From positions 10,569-74,568 of the forward strand of contig CAZHPA010000007.1 of NCBI GenBank assembly GCA_964533945.1: a DNA stretch of 64,000 bases, given 5' to 3'. This document shows, piece after piece, positions 52,771-61,364 of the stretch. The stretch comes from CAZHPA01 sp964533945. GTDB lineage: Bacteria; Bacillota; Clostridia; Lachnospirales; WRBF01. Position numbers and translations under genes: made by a program. Each line of letters opens with the position of its first letter. The first letter of the stretch is position 1. The notes below the pieces were generated by a model. That model made no database searches. It was given only the letters and a program-made list of their open reading frames with translations, and was not told the DNA's origin.

Positions 52771-52789
52771 AAAGGGCAAAAAGCCCTTT
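52771..52789. terminator. Hairpin between the M16C gene and flgB
   Basis: AAAGGGC at 52771-52777 and GCCCTTT at 52783-52789 form a 7-bp stem with an A5 loop. A T run (TGCTTTTT) follows on the plus strand, and an A-rich tract flanks it on the minus side. It separates the peptidase transcript from the flagellar operon. Confidence 0.55.
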
Positions 52790-52884
52790 TGCTTTTTATA
52801 GAATGACAAAATATTCTAAGTTAAGTTCTAACACATTTTTTTATTTCAGTCAAGTCAAATAACAAATAAAAAACATTTTTTATT

Positions 52885-55740
52885 TTAGTTGTGCAATTTT
52901 TGAACGCTGTTAAAAACATTTTCGCCCGATTTAATTTTTTTGCTGTTTCCAATAACGCAAACGTTGCTGTTTGATATATTTTTTGAAAGCAATTGCGAAA
53001 GTTCGCTAATGTGTTGGTTGGTTGTATTCAAAATTTCATCGGCTTCTTTTGAAAGCATTTCATGGGTAACGCCGTTTAAATATGCAACGATTGCAACGCC
53101 AACTTTTTGAGAGATGCTTTTTGGGCTAATATAATTATTAATTGTTCCAATAATATATTTTCTCATCTCTCTGTCAGAAACATTAAAATTTTCTAAAGAT
53201 TTAAAAGCGTTTTTATAAACGTCAATGGTTCTTTCAAGATTCGGGTCTCTATAAGAACTAAAGCAAAACAAGCCTTTTTTATTTGCGGCGCACCTGCATC
53301 CATATGCCCCGCCTTCAATTCTAACTTTTTCTATTAAATAGCCTCTGTTTAAAATGGAAACTAAGGTTGCAAGATGCCCGTTATATGAAAGTTTTTGTTC
53401 TGAAAAATCGAACCCTAAAGATACATATTGAACATTTGAACTTGTTATAAATGCTTCGCTTGTTTGGTTGCTTTTCTTAAAATTAAAGCTATTTTGTTTA
53501 GAATTTCCGCAACAACTTAATTTGCTGCAATAATACGAAATATGCTTTTTAATTTCAGAAAAAGATTCATCATTGCACGCAACGTATAATTTTAAGTTTT
53601 CTTTGGCAAAAATCATTTTAGATATTTTAGTTAAATTACGGCAAATTTCCTTAAAGCCTCCTTTTTCCACAGCTTCCTTTAAAAATACAAAAAAATCAAT
53701 TCCAAAAACAAGCTCGTCGTATTTTGAAGCCGGTTGCAAATAAGAAGTACAGCGTCTTAATGAAAAACTATCTCCCGAATTAATAATTAAGTTTTCAAGC
53801 GCACAAACATATTCTTTAAGCATAGATTCAATATGCTTGCAAACTTCGTCTGTTTCAAATTCAGTTGTTTCAGTAATTTTGTAAACATATTCAAAAGCTT
53901 TATGCGCTTTTTCTTTTAATGCTTTTGCACTTAGTATAAATAGCGTTTCATAGTTTTTGTTTTCAACCGAAACAAATGTTTCAAATGAAGAAGAAAACCC
54001 ACCCAAATCGTTACCCATATTTGTTAAAATTTCATCTAAAGTTTCATTTTTAGTTCTAAGCTTGCCTAAAACGTATTTTAAAATGCCGATATAAGGTATT
54101 AGCTCTTGCGGAACTTTACTTGTATCAAACATAAATTTAAAATAGACAATTCCGTTTGTTTCCAAGTTAAACCTTAAACATGGCACATCTAAATCATCTT
54201 TAAAGACGTCAAGCTTTTCAACTTTATTATCAATATCTGAAAGTTTTAAAACAGGTATTTTTTCAATATTTTTGGGTTCGTCTTTTTTATCTTGATATTG
54301 TTTAAGAATTTTAATATCTTCTTTTGCCTGCTTAATTTGTTCGTTGTTAAAATTGGCTGAATTAGCTTGTTGTTCGCCTTCAATTTCTTTTTTAGCTATT
54401 TCTTTTTTAGGGTTTAGCGTTAAGTATAGGCAAAAATTGTTTTGGGCAAAATATTTTCTTAAAACTTCTAAAAGATAGCCTTTATCGTTTCTAATTTCTT
54501 GAAGCGGCTTTAGCTTATTTGCTTTTTCAAATGAAGCGTTGCCATAAATCCAATCTGTCATTATAGAAATATTTATGCCTAATCCTTTAGGTCGCCTTGT
54601 GCTAACATCTTCTCTTATGGAAAACTCATAGCGGTTTAAGCAAGCTTCTAAAAGTTTGTCGTCGAATCCGTTTTTTAAAATATTTTCAAACACACGGTTT
54701 AAAACATCTTTTAACTCATTAACAGATTTATTGCAGTTTTTAACAATTATGCTAATGACAGGCTGTAGAATATTTGTGTCGAAAATATCAACAATTTCGC
54801 TTCCTAAGCTTTCTTCAACTATAGCTTTTTTTAAAGGAGATGCTTCATTGCCAAGCAAATAACTTTTTAATATAGCAAGTGCTGTTAAAAGTTTTGAATC
54901 ATTTGCGTCATATACAACATAGTTAGCACTAATATATTTTTTGCCTGAAAAATTATGCTCATCTTCTGCATATTTAGGAGCGTTAAAACAATTAGCTCGT
55001 TTGATATTAATTTTTTCTTCTTTTGCATTTTCTTCATTACATTGGTGTTGATGCAAATACTGCTCGTCAATAATTTTTAAGCACTTTTCAATATCCATAT
55101 TTCCATATAAAAATATATAGCAGTTAGAGGGGGTATAATGCTTTTTGTAATAACTTAAAAAGCTTTCGTATTTTAGATTTTTAATGCTTTCAGGAAGGCC
55201 GCCTGTGTCGTAGGCATATTGATTGTTTTCAAACAGGTTTTTAAAAGCGTTATATCTTATAATTTCGATAGGGTCTGAATATACACCTTGCATTTCGTTA
55301 CACACTATTCCGCCAAATTCGCCATTTTCATAATTAATTCCTTCCTGCAAAAAAACTTCTTTTCGCAAAAGCGGGTTAAAAACAGCATCTAAATACACAT
55401 TCATTAAGTTAAAAAAGTCTTTGTCGTTGAAGCTTGCAATTGGGTACATTGTTTTGTCTTTAAACGTCATAGCATTTAAGTATGTGTGTATTGAACCTTT
55501 GCTTAGTTCGTTAAAAGGGTCTTTGATTGGATAGTTTGAAGAACCGCAAAGAACGCTATGCTCAATTATATGAGGAACGCCTGTGTCGTCATTTGCAGGG
55601 GTTTTGAATGTTATGGAAAAAACTTTGTTTTGGTCATCGCATTTAATATGCATTAATTCGCAGCCAGATTCATGGCTATACAAACAGCCTTTTGCGCCAA
55701 TTTCATCTAGTGCTTCTTCTTTAATTAAATTAAAACCCAT
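52885..55740 (-). CDS. M16C-family zinc metallopeptidase
   Basis: A 951-residue presequence-protease/insulinase-type peptidase. The inverted zinc motif H-x-x-E-H is HIIEH at residues 57-61, followed by SVLCGSSNYPIKDPFNEL, typical of the M16C/HypA group. The protein has the two-half layout of full-length M16C enzymes. It is cytoplasmic and probably degrades short peptides. AGGAGG precedes the ATG, and a consensus promoter lies about 100 nt upstream. It is monocistronic. Confidence 0.93.
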   Translation of the reverse strand: MGFNLIKEEALDEIGAKGCLYSHESGCELMHIKCDDQNKVFSITFKTPANDDTGVPHIIEHSVLCGSSNYPIKDPFNELSKGSIHTYLNAMTFKDKTMYPIASFNDKDFFNLMNVYLDAVFNPLLRKEVFLQEGINYENGEFGGIVCNEMQGVYSDPIEIIRYNAFKNLFENNQYAYDTGGLPESIKNLKYESFLSYYKKHYTPSNCYIFLYGNMDIEKCLKIIDEQYLHQHQCNEENAKEEKINIKRANCFNAPKYAEDEHNFSGKKYISANYVVYDANDSKLLTALAILKSYLLGNEASPLKKAIVEESLGSEIVDIFDTNILQPVISIIVKNCNKSVNELKDVLNRVFENILKNGFDDKLLEACLNRYEFSIREDVSTRRPKGLGINISIMTDWIYGNASFEKANKLKPLQEIRNDKGYLLEVLRKYFAQNNFCLYLTLNPKKEIAKKEIEGEQQANSANFNNEQIKQAKEDIKILKQYQDKKDEPKNIEKIPVLKLSDIDNKVEKLDVFKDDLDVPCLRFNLETNGIVYFKFMFDTSKVPQELIPYIGILKYVLGKLRTKNETLDEILTNMGNDLGGFSSSFETFVSVENKNYETLFILSAKALKEKAHKAFEYVYKITETTEFETDEVCKHIESMLKEYVCALENLIINSGDSFSLRRCTSYLQPASKYDELVFGIDFFVFLKEAVEKGGFKEICRNLTKISKMIFAKENLKLYVACNDESFSEIKKHISYYCSKLSCCGNSKQNSFNFKKSNQTSEAFITSSNVQYVSLGFDFSEQKLSYNGHLATLVSILNRGYLIEKVRIEGGAYGCRCAANKKGLFCFSSYRDPNLERTIDVYKNAFKSLENFNVSDREMRKYIIGTINNYISPKSISQKVGVAIVAYLNGVTHEMLSKEADEILNTTNQHISELSQLLSKNISNSNVCVIGNSKKIKSGENVFNSVQKLHN

Positions 55741-55842
55741 TTAAAACTTCCTCCTAAAAATATATTCAAAATACATTGTTAGCTTATTTAGCTCAAATAT
55801 TCTGTTAGCCCCTTTAAATTTTTATATAAAAGTACTATTAGA

Positions 55843-55871
55843 AGTATACACCATACTTTAGCAATAGTCAA
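55843..55871 (-). promoter_or_regulatory. Sigma-A promoter of the M16C gene
   Basis: On the minus strand, TTGACT (55871-55866) and TATACT (55848-55843) are exactly 17 nt apart, about 100 nt upstream of the peptidase ATG. Confidence 0.7.
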
Positions 55872-55961
55872 TTAATAATTTATTTGGAAAAATATTTAAT
55901 ACATAAAAACCAATATTAAAACAACAATAATTGTTACAAAACGAGAAAAGGAGGGGGCTAA

Positions 55962-56645
55962 ATGCGGAAGATAGGAATATTGGGCGAATTTGCCAAAGAT
56001 ACAAAAGATATTATTTTAAGATTATATGAGGGCTTTAAGCTTCAAAAAGAGCCTTACATAGTTTTATTAGATGAAAACTATAATGTTTCTGAAAAGCTTG
56101 ATATTTTAATTTTAAATACAAAAACTTCGCTAAACCAAAAGCTTTTAAAAGGGTTAGTTTGCGGAGGATTTTTGCTTGTTAATTCAGATGAAAGGGAAAT
56201 ATTTAAAAATCTACAAATTAAAAATGCAATCTTAATAACATATGGGTTCAATAGTAAAAGTTCTGTAACGGCTTCAAGCGTTACAGAAAGTGAAACTAAA
56301 ACAATTCAATGTTGCATTCAAAGACCACTGCCTAGCCTTTTAAAAAACACAATTTTAGAGCAAGAGTTTTCAATATCAGTTAAAAACAAAAATATAAGCA
56401 GCCACAACATTCTTGCTGCTGTGACTGCTGCAATTGTTAACGATTTTCCGATTGGGGAAATAGTTAGAAACTATTATTCTACTGATGTTTCTTGCTGTAT
56501 TTCTTCATCTGCTTCCGGTTGCCCCAATTGTTCTGATTCTTCCGATTGTTCTAATGGCGGTTTGGTTTCGGCTTGTTCAGATTCGGCAGATAAAACTTCT
56601 TCCTCTAAATTTTCTAATGAATGCTCGTCTTCTGCTAATATTTGA
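55962..56645 (+). CDS. Mur-ligase-like fragment protein with antisense C-terminal extension
   Basis: A 227-residue plus-strand frame with a strong AAGGAGGGGG ribosome site. Residues ~1-170 look like a real protein: an N-terminal region (KIGILGEFAKDTKDIILRLY) and short motifs resembling the middle and end of Mur ligases (ILITYGFNSKSSVTASSV, SHNILAAVTAAIV). There is no ATP-binding P-loop. The last ~57 residues are Ser/Cys-rich and lie antisense to the 3' end of the ybbR gene, so they are probably read-through after loss of the native stop. The family assignment is tentative. Confidence 0.6.
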   Translation: MRKIGILGEFAKDTKDIILRLYEGFKLQKEPYIVLLDENYNVSEKLDILILNTKTSLNQKLLKGLVCGGFLLVNSDEREIFKNLQIKNAILITYGFNSKSSVTASSVTESETKTIQCCIQRPLPSLLKNTILEQEFSISVKNKNISSHNILAAVTAAIVNDFPIGEIVRNYYSTDVSCCISSSASGCPNCSDSSDCSNGGLVSACSDSADKTSSSKFSNECSSSANI

Positions 56646-57886
56646 ATATCAATTTGAGGTATATTTGATGCAAGCGAAATACCTTTAGACAAATCAACAC
56701 TTATTGGAACAGAATGCATGCCCGGCTCAAGTCCTGTTAAATCAATAGCTAAAGAAACGCTATCTGGCTTAAAGGCGCTTTCGATGCCTTTTATTGAAAG
56801 CTTAACATTATTTTGTAAAAACTTAGTTTGAAGTTGTGTTCCAAAAATAAGTATACTTTCAGTATTATATTCTATATCTTTAACAACTTCTTTTTCAACA
56901 TCGATTTTAACAGTTGCCGTATGTGGTGCAAAATTTTTAATATTTAAGTTAGAATTTGGCAAATTATTTCTAAGGTCGAATGTATATGTTTTTGTTTCGC
57001 TTAAACCTTCAACACTTATAGGGTCTAAAAAAATAGTTTTAACACTTTCAATTGTTTCTTGGTCGCCAACAACTTCAACATATTCGGGTTCCCATGTAAT
57101 ATTTGTTATAGTATAGCCTTCCGCAACTTCTCCTCTAATTGAAGGACGAGCAATTGCAAGTCTTCCAAGCTTGTTAACTTGAATATGAGCGTCTGCCGTT
57201 GTGTTGCTTAATATCAGTTGTTTATTTGTTATGTCTTTTCCTAAATAATCGGAAACAATAAGCTTACCTGTCTTGTTTAAATCGCTTGTTAAATCCGTTA
57301 AATCAACAGATAATTTAACAGATGTAATAGTATTGATTACAGACAAAGGGCCACTAATTTGAATTGTTTCGGGAGAAACTTCGGGGGTTTGTGAAACATA
57401 GCCGTCTTTAACTTCGCCTGTTTTTTCAAGGGTTATTTTAAATTCCTGTGTTGTATATTTATCAAGCATAATGTTAACTGTATCAGGGGTGTACCTAACA
57501 ACTTCGCAATAGCTGTTTGGAAGTTCGTATTTAACTGTAATGGGCAATTGTTCGCCTAAAAGATTGCTATGCGAAATGTCTATTGGTTTTAAATCTATAT
57601 ATGCTCCAAAATTTTGCTGGTTCGGGGTTAGTTGGTCAATAATGCTTTTTGGCCCTTTAATATAAAGGTCGACTTGCGTGCCTAAAATAGCTTCCTTATT
57701 TAACAAAACATAATTATTTTCTATAACTTTTTCTTCATTTAAAATTTTTAAATTAACTTTAAATCGTTTTGGCACAACAGGGTTTGTATCGTTAACTACA
57801 ATAAACCACATTAAAACCGCCAAAGCTATAGAAACAAGTTTCCAACCTATGTTTTCTGTTATAGCACTATTTAGTTTTGTCAGCAT
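56474..57886 (-). CDS. YbbR/CdaR-type regulator of diadenylate cyclase
   Basis: A 470-residue protein with one N-terminal TM (NIGWKLVSIALAVLMWFIVV) and four YbbR domains, seen as repeated patterns (ETIQISGPLSVINTITSVKL; EYVEVVGDQETIESVKTIFL). The C-terminal ~40 residues are Glu/Gln/Ser-rich. Proteins of this type bind and regulate CdaA. The ATG at 57886 is chosen for AAGGAGG just upstream; it overlaps the cdaA end by 20 nt. The 3' 172 nt are overlapped by a convergent frame. Confidence 0.92.
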   Translation of the reverse strand: MLTKLNSAITENIGWKLVSIALAVLMWFIVVNDTNPVVPKRFKVNLKILNEEKVIENNYVLLNKEAILGTQVDLYIKGPKSIIDQLTPNQQNFGAYIDLKPIDISHSNLLGEQLPITVKYELPNSYCEVVRYTPDTVNIMLDKYTTQEFKITLEKTGEVKDGYVSQTPEVSPETIQISGPLSVINTITSVKLSVDLTDLTSDLNKTGKLIVSDYLGKDITNKQLILSNTTADAHIQVNKLGRLAIARPSIRGEVAEGYTITNITWEPEYVEVVGDQETIESVKTIFLDPISVEGLSETKTYTFDLRNNLPNSNLNIKNFAPHTATVKIDVEKEVVKDIEYNTESILIFGTQLQTKFLQNNVKLSIKGIESAFKPDSVSLAIDLTGLEPGMHSVPISVDLSKGISLASNIPQIDIQILAEDEHSLENLEEEVLSAESEQAETKPPLEQSEESEQLGQPEADEEIQQETSVE

Positions 57887-58730
57887 TTTTAGCCTCCTTC
57901 CACAAAAACAGCTTTTTCTTCTTTTCTGGTTCATAGTTTTGTGTCAACATTTTTTTAACATCTGCACCTGTTAAATTTCTAAAAAGTTTGCCACCTTTTG
58001 CAATTGAAATTGTGCCTGTTTCTTCAGAAACAACAAGTACAAAAGCATCAGAAACTTCGCTTGCCCCAACAGCGGCACGGTGTCTTGTTCCCAATTCTCT
58101 GCCTATTTCATCTTCTGTAAGCGGCAAAATACATGTTGCGGCGGCAATTCTATTGTTGCGGATTATAACAGCACCATCATGCAAAGGTGTTTTGTTTTCA
58201 AAAATATTAATTAAAAGTTGGCTTGTAACAACGGCATCTATTGGTATTCCTGTGTTTTCATGGTCGCCGAGCGCAACATCTTGTTCGATTAAAACCAAAG
58301 CTCCTGTTTTTGCTTTTGCCAAAGAAGTTGCCGCTTTAATAATTTCTAATATAGTTGCTTCTGAAGCTTTAACAACTTGATGGTCTAATGAAAATGGGGA
58401 AACTATTTTCCCTTTTCCAAGCTGTTCAAGCGCTTTTCTAAGTTCTGGCTGAAACAAAATTATAATTGCCATAAGCCCAACGCCAAACATATTTTGAACA
58501 AACCATAATATTGTATATAGTTTAAAAAAATATGCTAAAATACTAACGGCAAATACAACTACAATTCCTTTAAACAAAGACCAAGCCCTTGTTTCTTTAA
58601 TCCATATCATAATTTTATATATTAAATATGCAACTAAAATAATATCTAATATGTCTGTTAAGTTTATAGCTGAAATACTCCAAAAAGACAAGTTTGTGTC
58701 TGTAAATGCATTTTTTAAAAACTCAGTCAA
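57867..58730 (-). CDS. cdaA: Diadenylate cyclase CdaA
   Basis: A 287-residue membrane enzyme making c-di-AMP from two ATP. It has three N-terminal TM helices and a DisA_N domain with the catalytic DGA (PLHDGAVIIRNNRI) and RHR (GTRHRAAVGASE) motifs. The start is TTG at 58730 with GGGGTG 7 nt upstream. It is coupled to ybbR, but the glmM gene that usually completes this operon is not next. The start region is duplicated in the spacer. Confidence 0.95.
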   Translation of the reverse strand: MTEFLKNAFTDTNLSFWSISAINLTDILDIILVAYLIYKIMIWIKETRAWSLFKGIVVVFAVSILAYFFKLYTILWFVQNMFGVGLMAIIILFQPELRKALEQLGKGKIVSPFSLDHQVVKASEATILEIIKAATSLAKAKTGALVLIEQDVALGDHENTGIPIDAVVTSQLLINIFENKTPLHDGAVIIRNNRIAAATCILPLTEDEIGRELGTRHRAAVGASEVSDAFVLVVSEETGTISIAKGGKLFRNLTGADVKKMLTQNYEPEKKKKLFLWKEAKNADKTK

Positions 58731-58807
58731 CTATAAGCACCCCATTATTATTCCCCTTGTTTAAAGCATAGCGCATATGGCATAGTTCATTTATAAAACA
58801 TTATTCA

Positions 58808-58858
58808 TCAACATACTGTTTCTGTGTCTCTATAATCTAATTTCAAAAACTCAGTCAA
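58808..58858 (-). other. Duplicated cdaA start reading into a 16-codon frame
   Basis: The second copy of block A recreates the cdaA ribosome site and TTG start (58858). The frame reads MTEFLKLDYRDTETVC and stops with TGA. LDYRDTETV resembles LDYKNTETV of the neighbouring gene at 59029-60003, so the spacer joins a cdaA head to that gene's tail. It is unlikely to be a functional gene. Confidence 0.6.
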
Positions 58859-58899
58859 CTATAAGCACCCCATTATTATTCCCCTTGTTTAAAGCATAG

Positions 58900-58999
58900 N
58901 NNNNNNNNNNNNNNNNNNNNNNNNNNNNNNNNNNNNNNNNNNNNNNNNNNNNNNNNNNNNNNNNNNNNNNNNNNNNNNNNNNNNNNNNNNNNNNNNNNN
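58900..58999. other. Assembly gap, 100 N
   Basis: Exactly 100 undetermined bases, at a repeat-block boundary. The round number suggests a placeholder length. Confidence 0.99.
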
Positions 59000-59028
59000 C
59001 GCATATGGCATAGTTCATTTATAAAACA

Positions 59029-60003
59029 TTATTCATCAACATACTGCTCATTTTGTTGTTGTCCCTCATCTAAAAAATTTTCTGATAGAAGCTTAGGAAT
59101 AATTTTAACGTAGTAGTAATTTTGCTCGTCTTCAAACCTAACTGTTTCCGTATTTTTGTAATCCAGCATAACATCAAAAAAGCAAGCAAGTAATGACAAT
59201 GCTAAAGAAAAAATTGTAAGCAATGCAACGTTTATCATGTTAATTTCAAAGCCTGTTGTATACTTAACAATAGTAAAGCCGATTATATTAACAACAGCTC
59301 CAATTACTGCAGAAAGTTCTTTTGCATAGTTAATTGGAAATTTTGAAATTGAAAAAACAATAATAACTACTACAGCAAAGACAGAAGCTATAAGCACCCC
59401 ATTAAAATTTTGAGAAGTTAGTTCTATAGCTTGCAAATACAGTTCCATAAATGTTTTTGGCATTTCCATAAAATCAAGCCCGGCAGTTTGAAAAGAAGCC
59501 ATTAGCCTATTAATTAAAGAAACCGATTCCCAAATAAATACCCCAATAGTTATTGGAACAATACTTGTTAGCCCAAAATATAACCCTGCAATTATTGGTA
59601 TGGCATATTGAAGCTTGAAATAAAACGCAAGATACGTAATAACTATAAGCATGCTTTCACGAGGAGCAAGCCTTGTATAAAATAAAACTACAAGTGTTAA
59701 TAAAAGCGTTACCAAAACAGCAACTTCCATTGTTGCGGAAAGCTGAATAAAAATGCCGAAAATAATAAGTATATATCCTAAATTAAGCGGCAAAACAGCA
59801 AATAAAACACCTGATAGAAGCATATATTGAATTGAATATTTTTGATTAACAGCTGCATCAAAAGATGGTAGAGCATTGCTTATATTTTTGATTAGAGCAA
59901 AAACAAAAATGCCAACTAACAACTTTAACGCAAAGAGTATTGCGGCTTCGTGTCTTTTAAAATAGCTAGTTATTATTTCTCTTATTAGTAAAATTTGTCT
60001 CAT
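59029..60003 (-). CDS. Conserved multi-pass membrane protein of unknown function
   Basis: A 324-residue protein with about eight to nine TM helices and a cytoplasmic C-terminus (TVRFEDEQNYYYVKIIPK) that looks conserved rather than random. I do not recognise a named family. It lies upstream of cdaA, and its 5' end overlaps the next gene by 38 nt. The ATG at 60003 has AAGGAGG 9 nt upstream. A role in envelope or osmotic homeostasis with c-di-AMP is only guesswork from position. Confidence 0.75.
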   Translation of the reverse strand: MRQILLIREIITSYFKRHEAAILFALKLLVGIFVFALIKNISNALPSFDAAVNQKYSIQYMLLSGVLFAVLPLNLGYILIIFGIFIQLSATMEVAVLVTLLLTLVVLFYTRLAPRESMLIVITYLAFYFKLQYAIPIIAGLYFGLTSIVPITIGVFIWESVSLINRLMASFQTAGLDFMEMPKTFMELYLQAIELTSQNFNGVLIASVFAVVVIIVFSISKFPINYAKELSAVIGAVVNIIGFTIVKYTTGFEINMINVALLTIFSLALSLLACFFDVMLDYKNTETVRFEDEQNYYYVKIIPKLLSENFLDEGQQQNEQYVDE

Positions 60004-60478
60004 TAAACGAAGCCTCCTTGCGTCTTTGTTGGTTTAGCCTAACTTCTAATGCATCTAAATAATTTAACAATCTAATATAGCTTGCTTGCCTTTTTTTAGA
60101 AATTTCATAACGTTTTGCTGAAATAATTGTTCCGATAAACGTATAAAAAACTAAGAGTATTAATAAAAAGATGCCGCATTTCATAGTTTCTGCTTTATAA
60201 TTTTGCACTAGAAAATCTATGCCCTTTACAGAAGCTTTATGCAGAAGCCAAAATACCACAATAATTATACCGCCAATTCCGGCAAAAAGTCTTGTTCTCA
60301 TATTTTCTTTATATATATAATCGTATCTGAAAAATTTAAGAATTTTTTTGTCAATTTCTCTAAAGTGTTTATCATATATTGCTAATTTTGACATAATTCT
60401 AATTTTACGCTTTTTTAAAGTTGCCAAAGTTTTTTCATTTGAAGCCTTTTCATTAGAAATAGCTTTAATGATACTCAC
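59966..60478 (-). CDS. Small two-TM protein of unknown function
   Basis: A 170-residue basic protein with two TM helices (LFAGIGGIIIVVFWLLHKAS; CGIFLLILLVFYTFIGTIIS) and basic helical ends. Its 3' end overlaps the following membrane-protein gene by 38 nt, so the two are probably one unit. The start is unclear: the GTG at 60478 is almost on top of AAGGG, and the ATG 28 codons in has no ribosome site. Confidence 0.65.
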   Translation of the reverse strand: MSIIKAISNEKASNEKTLATLKKRKIRIMSKLAIYDKHFREIDKKILKFFRYDYIYKENMRTRLFAGIGGIIIVVFWLLHKASVKGIDFLVQNYKAETMKCGIFLLILLVFYTFIGTIISAKRYEISKKRQASYIRLLNYLDALEVRLNQQRRKEASFNETNFTNKRNNN

Positions 60479-60629
60479 GCCCTTTTTGCTTTTGTGGTTA
60501 GTTTTACTTTTATAAAAATTCTTAAAAAATCCTTAAAAATATCTTAAAACAGTAGCTTTATGTTAATTTCTAGTAGCATTATTTTAGCATTATATTCTAT
60601 AAAACGCAAGTTAAACTTTAAAAGCCGTT

Positions 60630-61334
60630 TTAAGCGGTTTTAATTGTATTTTTTAAATAATTGTTATTAAGCTTCCTTGAAATATAAACTGCTGGCGTAT
60701 CTAATACAGATACAAAAATTTTAACTGCATATGTTGTAAAGATTAGTTCAATTAAAACATTAAATTCAAAAACTCCTAAAAATGCGATAATTGTAAAAAC
60801 AACAGTATCTACAAATTGTGAAATTAAAGTTGAGCCGTTATTTCTAAGCCAAAGCCAATTTTTATTTGAACCTGTTTTTTCCCACCAAAAATGGTATAGA
60901 AAAATGTCTAACTTTTGAGATACTACATATGTTGCAACACTTCCTATAGTTAGGCGAGGAACAAGAGAAAAAACAGTTTGTAAGCTTGGGTTAATAAAAT
61001 CTTCAGCGTTTGGAACAAAAAGAAGGATTAATTGTGTTGATAAAACCCATGCAATGGAAATAAATATTCCTATGTTAACTGCTGTGTTTGCCGATTTTTT
61101 ATCATAGTTTTCGCTTAAAATATCTGTTACCAAAAACGAACTGCCATATATAACGTTTCCAAGTGTTACATTCATTCCAAAAAGTGTAACAACTTTTGCA
61201 ACTTCAAGGCTGCTAATTATTGTGGCAACTGCTGCCCACATATAAAGCCCTGTTTTACCAAAAAATTTATATGCTATAAGAACTAGCGAGAAATAGAAAA
61301 AAATTGATATAAAAAATAGTATTTCATTTGTCAT
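60630..61334 (-). CDS. Queuosine precursor transporter, YhhQ family
   Basis: A 234-residue membrane protein with about six helices. The VUT/YhhQ signatures are present: GNVIYGSSFLVTDILSENYD, SQKLDIFLYHFWWEKT and FVDTVVFTIIAFLGVF. It probably imports queuine or preQ0/preQ1. No preQ1 riboswitch lies in the 30-nt gap upstream. AAGGGG precedes the ATG. It follows the DUF1576 gene and probably shares its transcript. A bulged hairpin over its stop (about 60612-60640) may terminate it. Confidence 0.9.
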   Translation of the reverse strand: MTNEILFFISIFFYFSLVLIAYKFFGKTGLYMWAAVATIISSLEVAKVVTLFGMNVTLGNVIYGSSFLVTDILSENYDKKSANTAVNIGIFISIAWVLSTQLILLFVPNAEDFINPSLQTVFSLVPRLTIGSVATYVVSQKLDIFLYHFWWEKTGSNKNWLWLRNNGSTLISQFVDTVVFTIIAFLGVFEFNVLIELIFTTYAVKIFVSVLDTPAVYISRKLNNNYLKNTIKTA

Positions 61335-61364
61335 AAATATAAACCCCTTTATAATTCAAAAACT

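Larger units (their letters stand above)
58717..59046. repeat. 128-bp tandem repeat interrupted by assembly gap
   Basis: A 55-bp block (58717-58771) recurs exactly at 58845-58899, and a 47-bp block (58772-58818) recurs exactly at 59000-59046. The order is A-B-26 nt-A-[100 N]-B, so the period is 128 bp. Block A holds the ribosome site and start of cdaA; block B holds the last codons of the upstream membrane-protein gene. Confidence 0.95.

Noticed and set aside
52635..52884. Sigma-D (FliA) promoter for the flagellar operon
   Set aside because: No TAAA with a GCCGATAT-like partner was found; only a sigma-A-like -10 is convincing.
61335..61364. preQ1 riboswitch ahead of the queuosine-precursor transporter
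   Set aside because: Only 30 nt separate it from the upstream gene, and they contain just a ribosome site.
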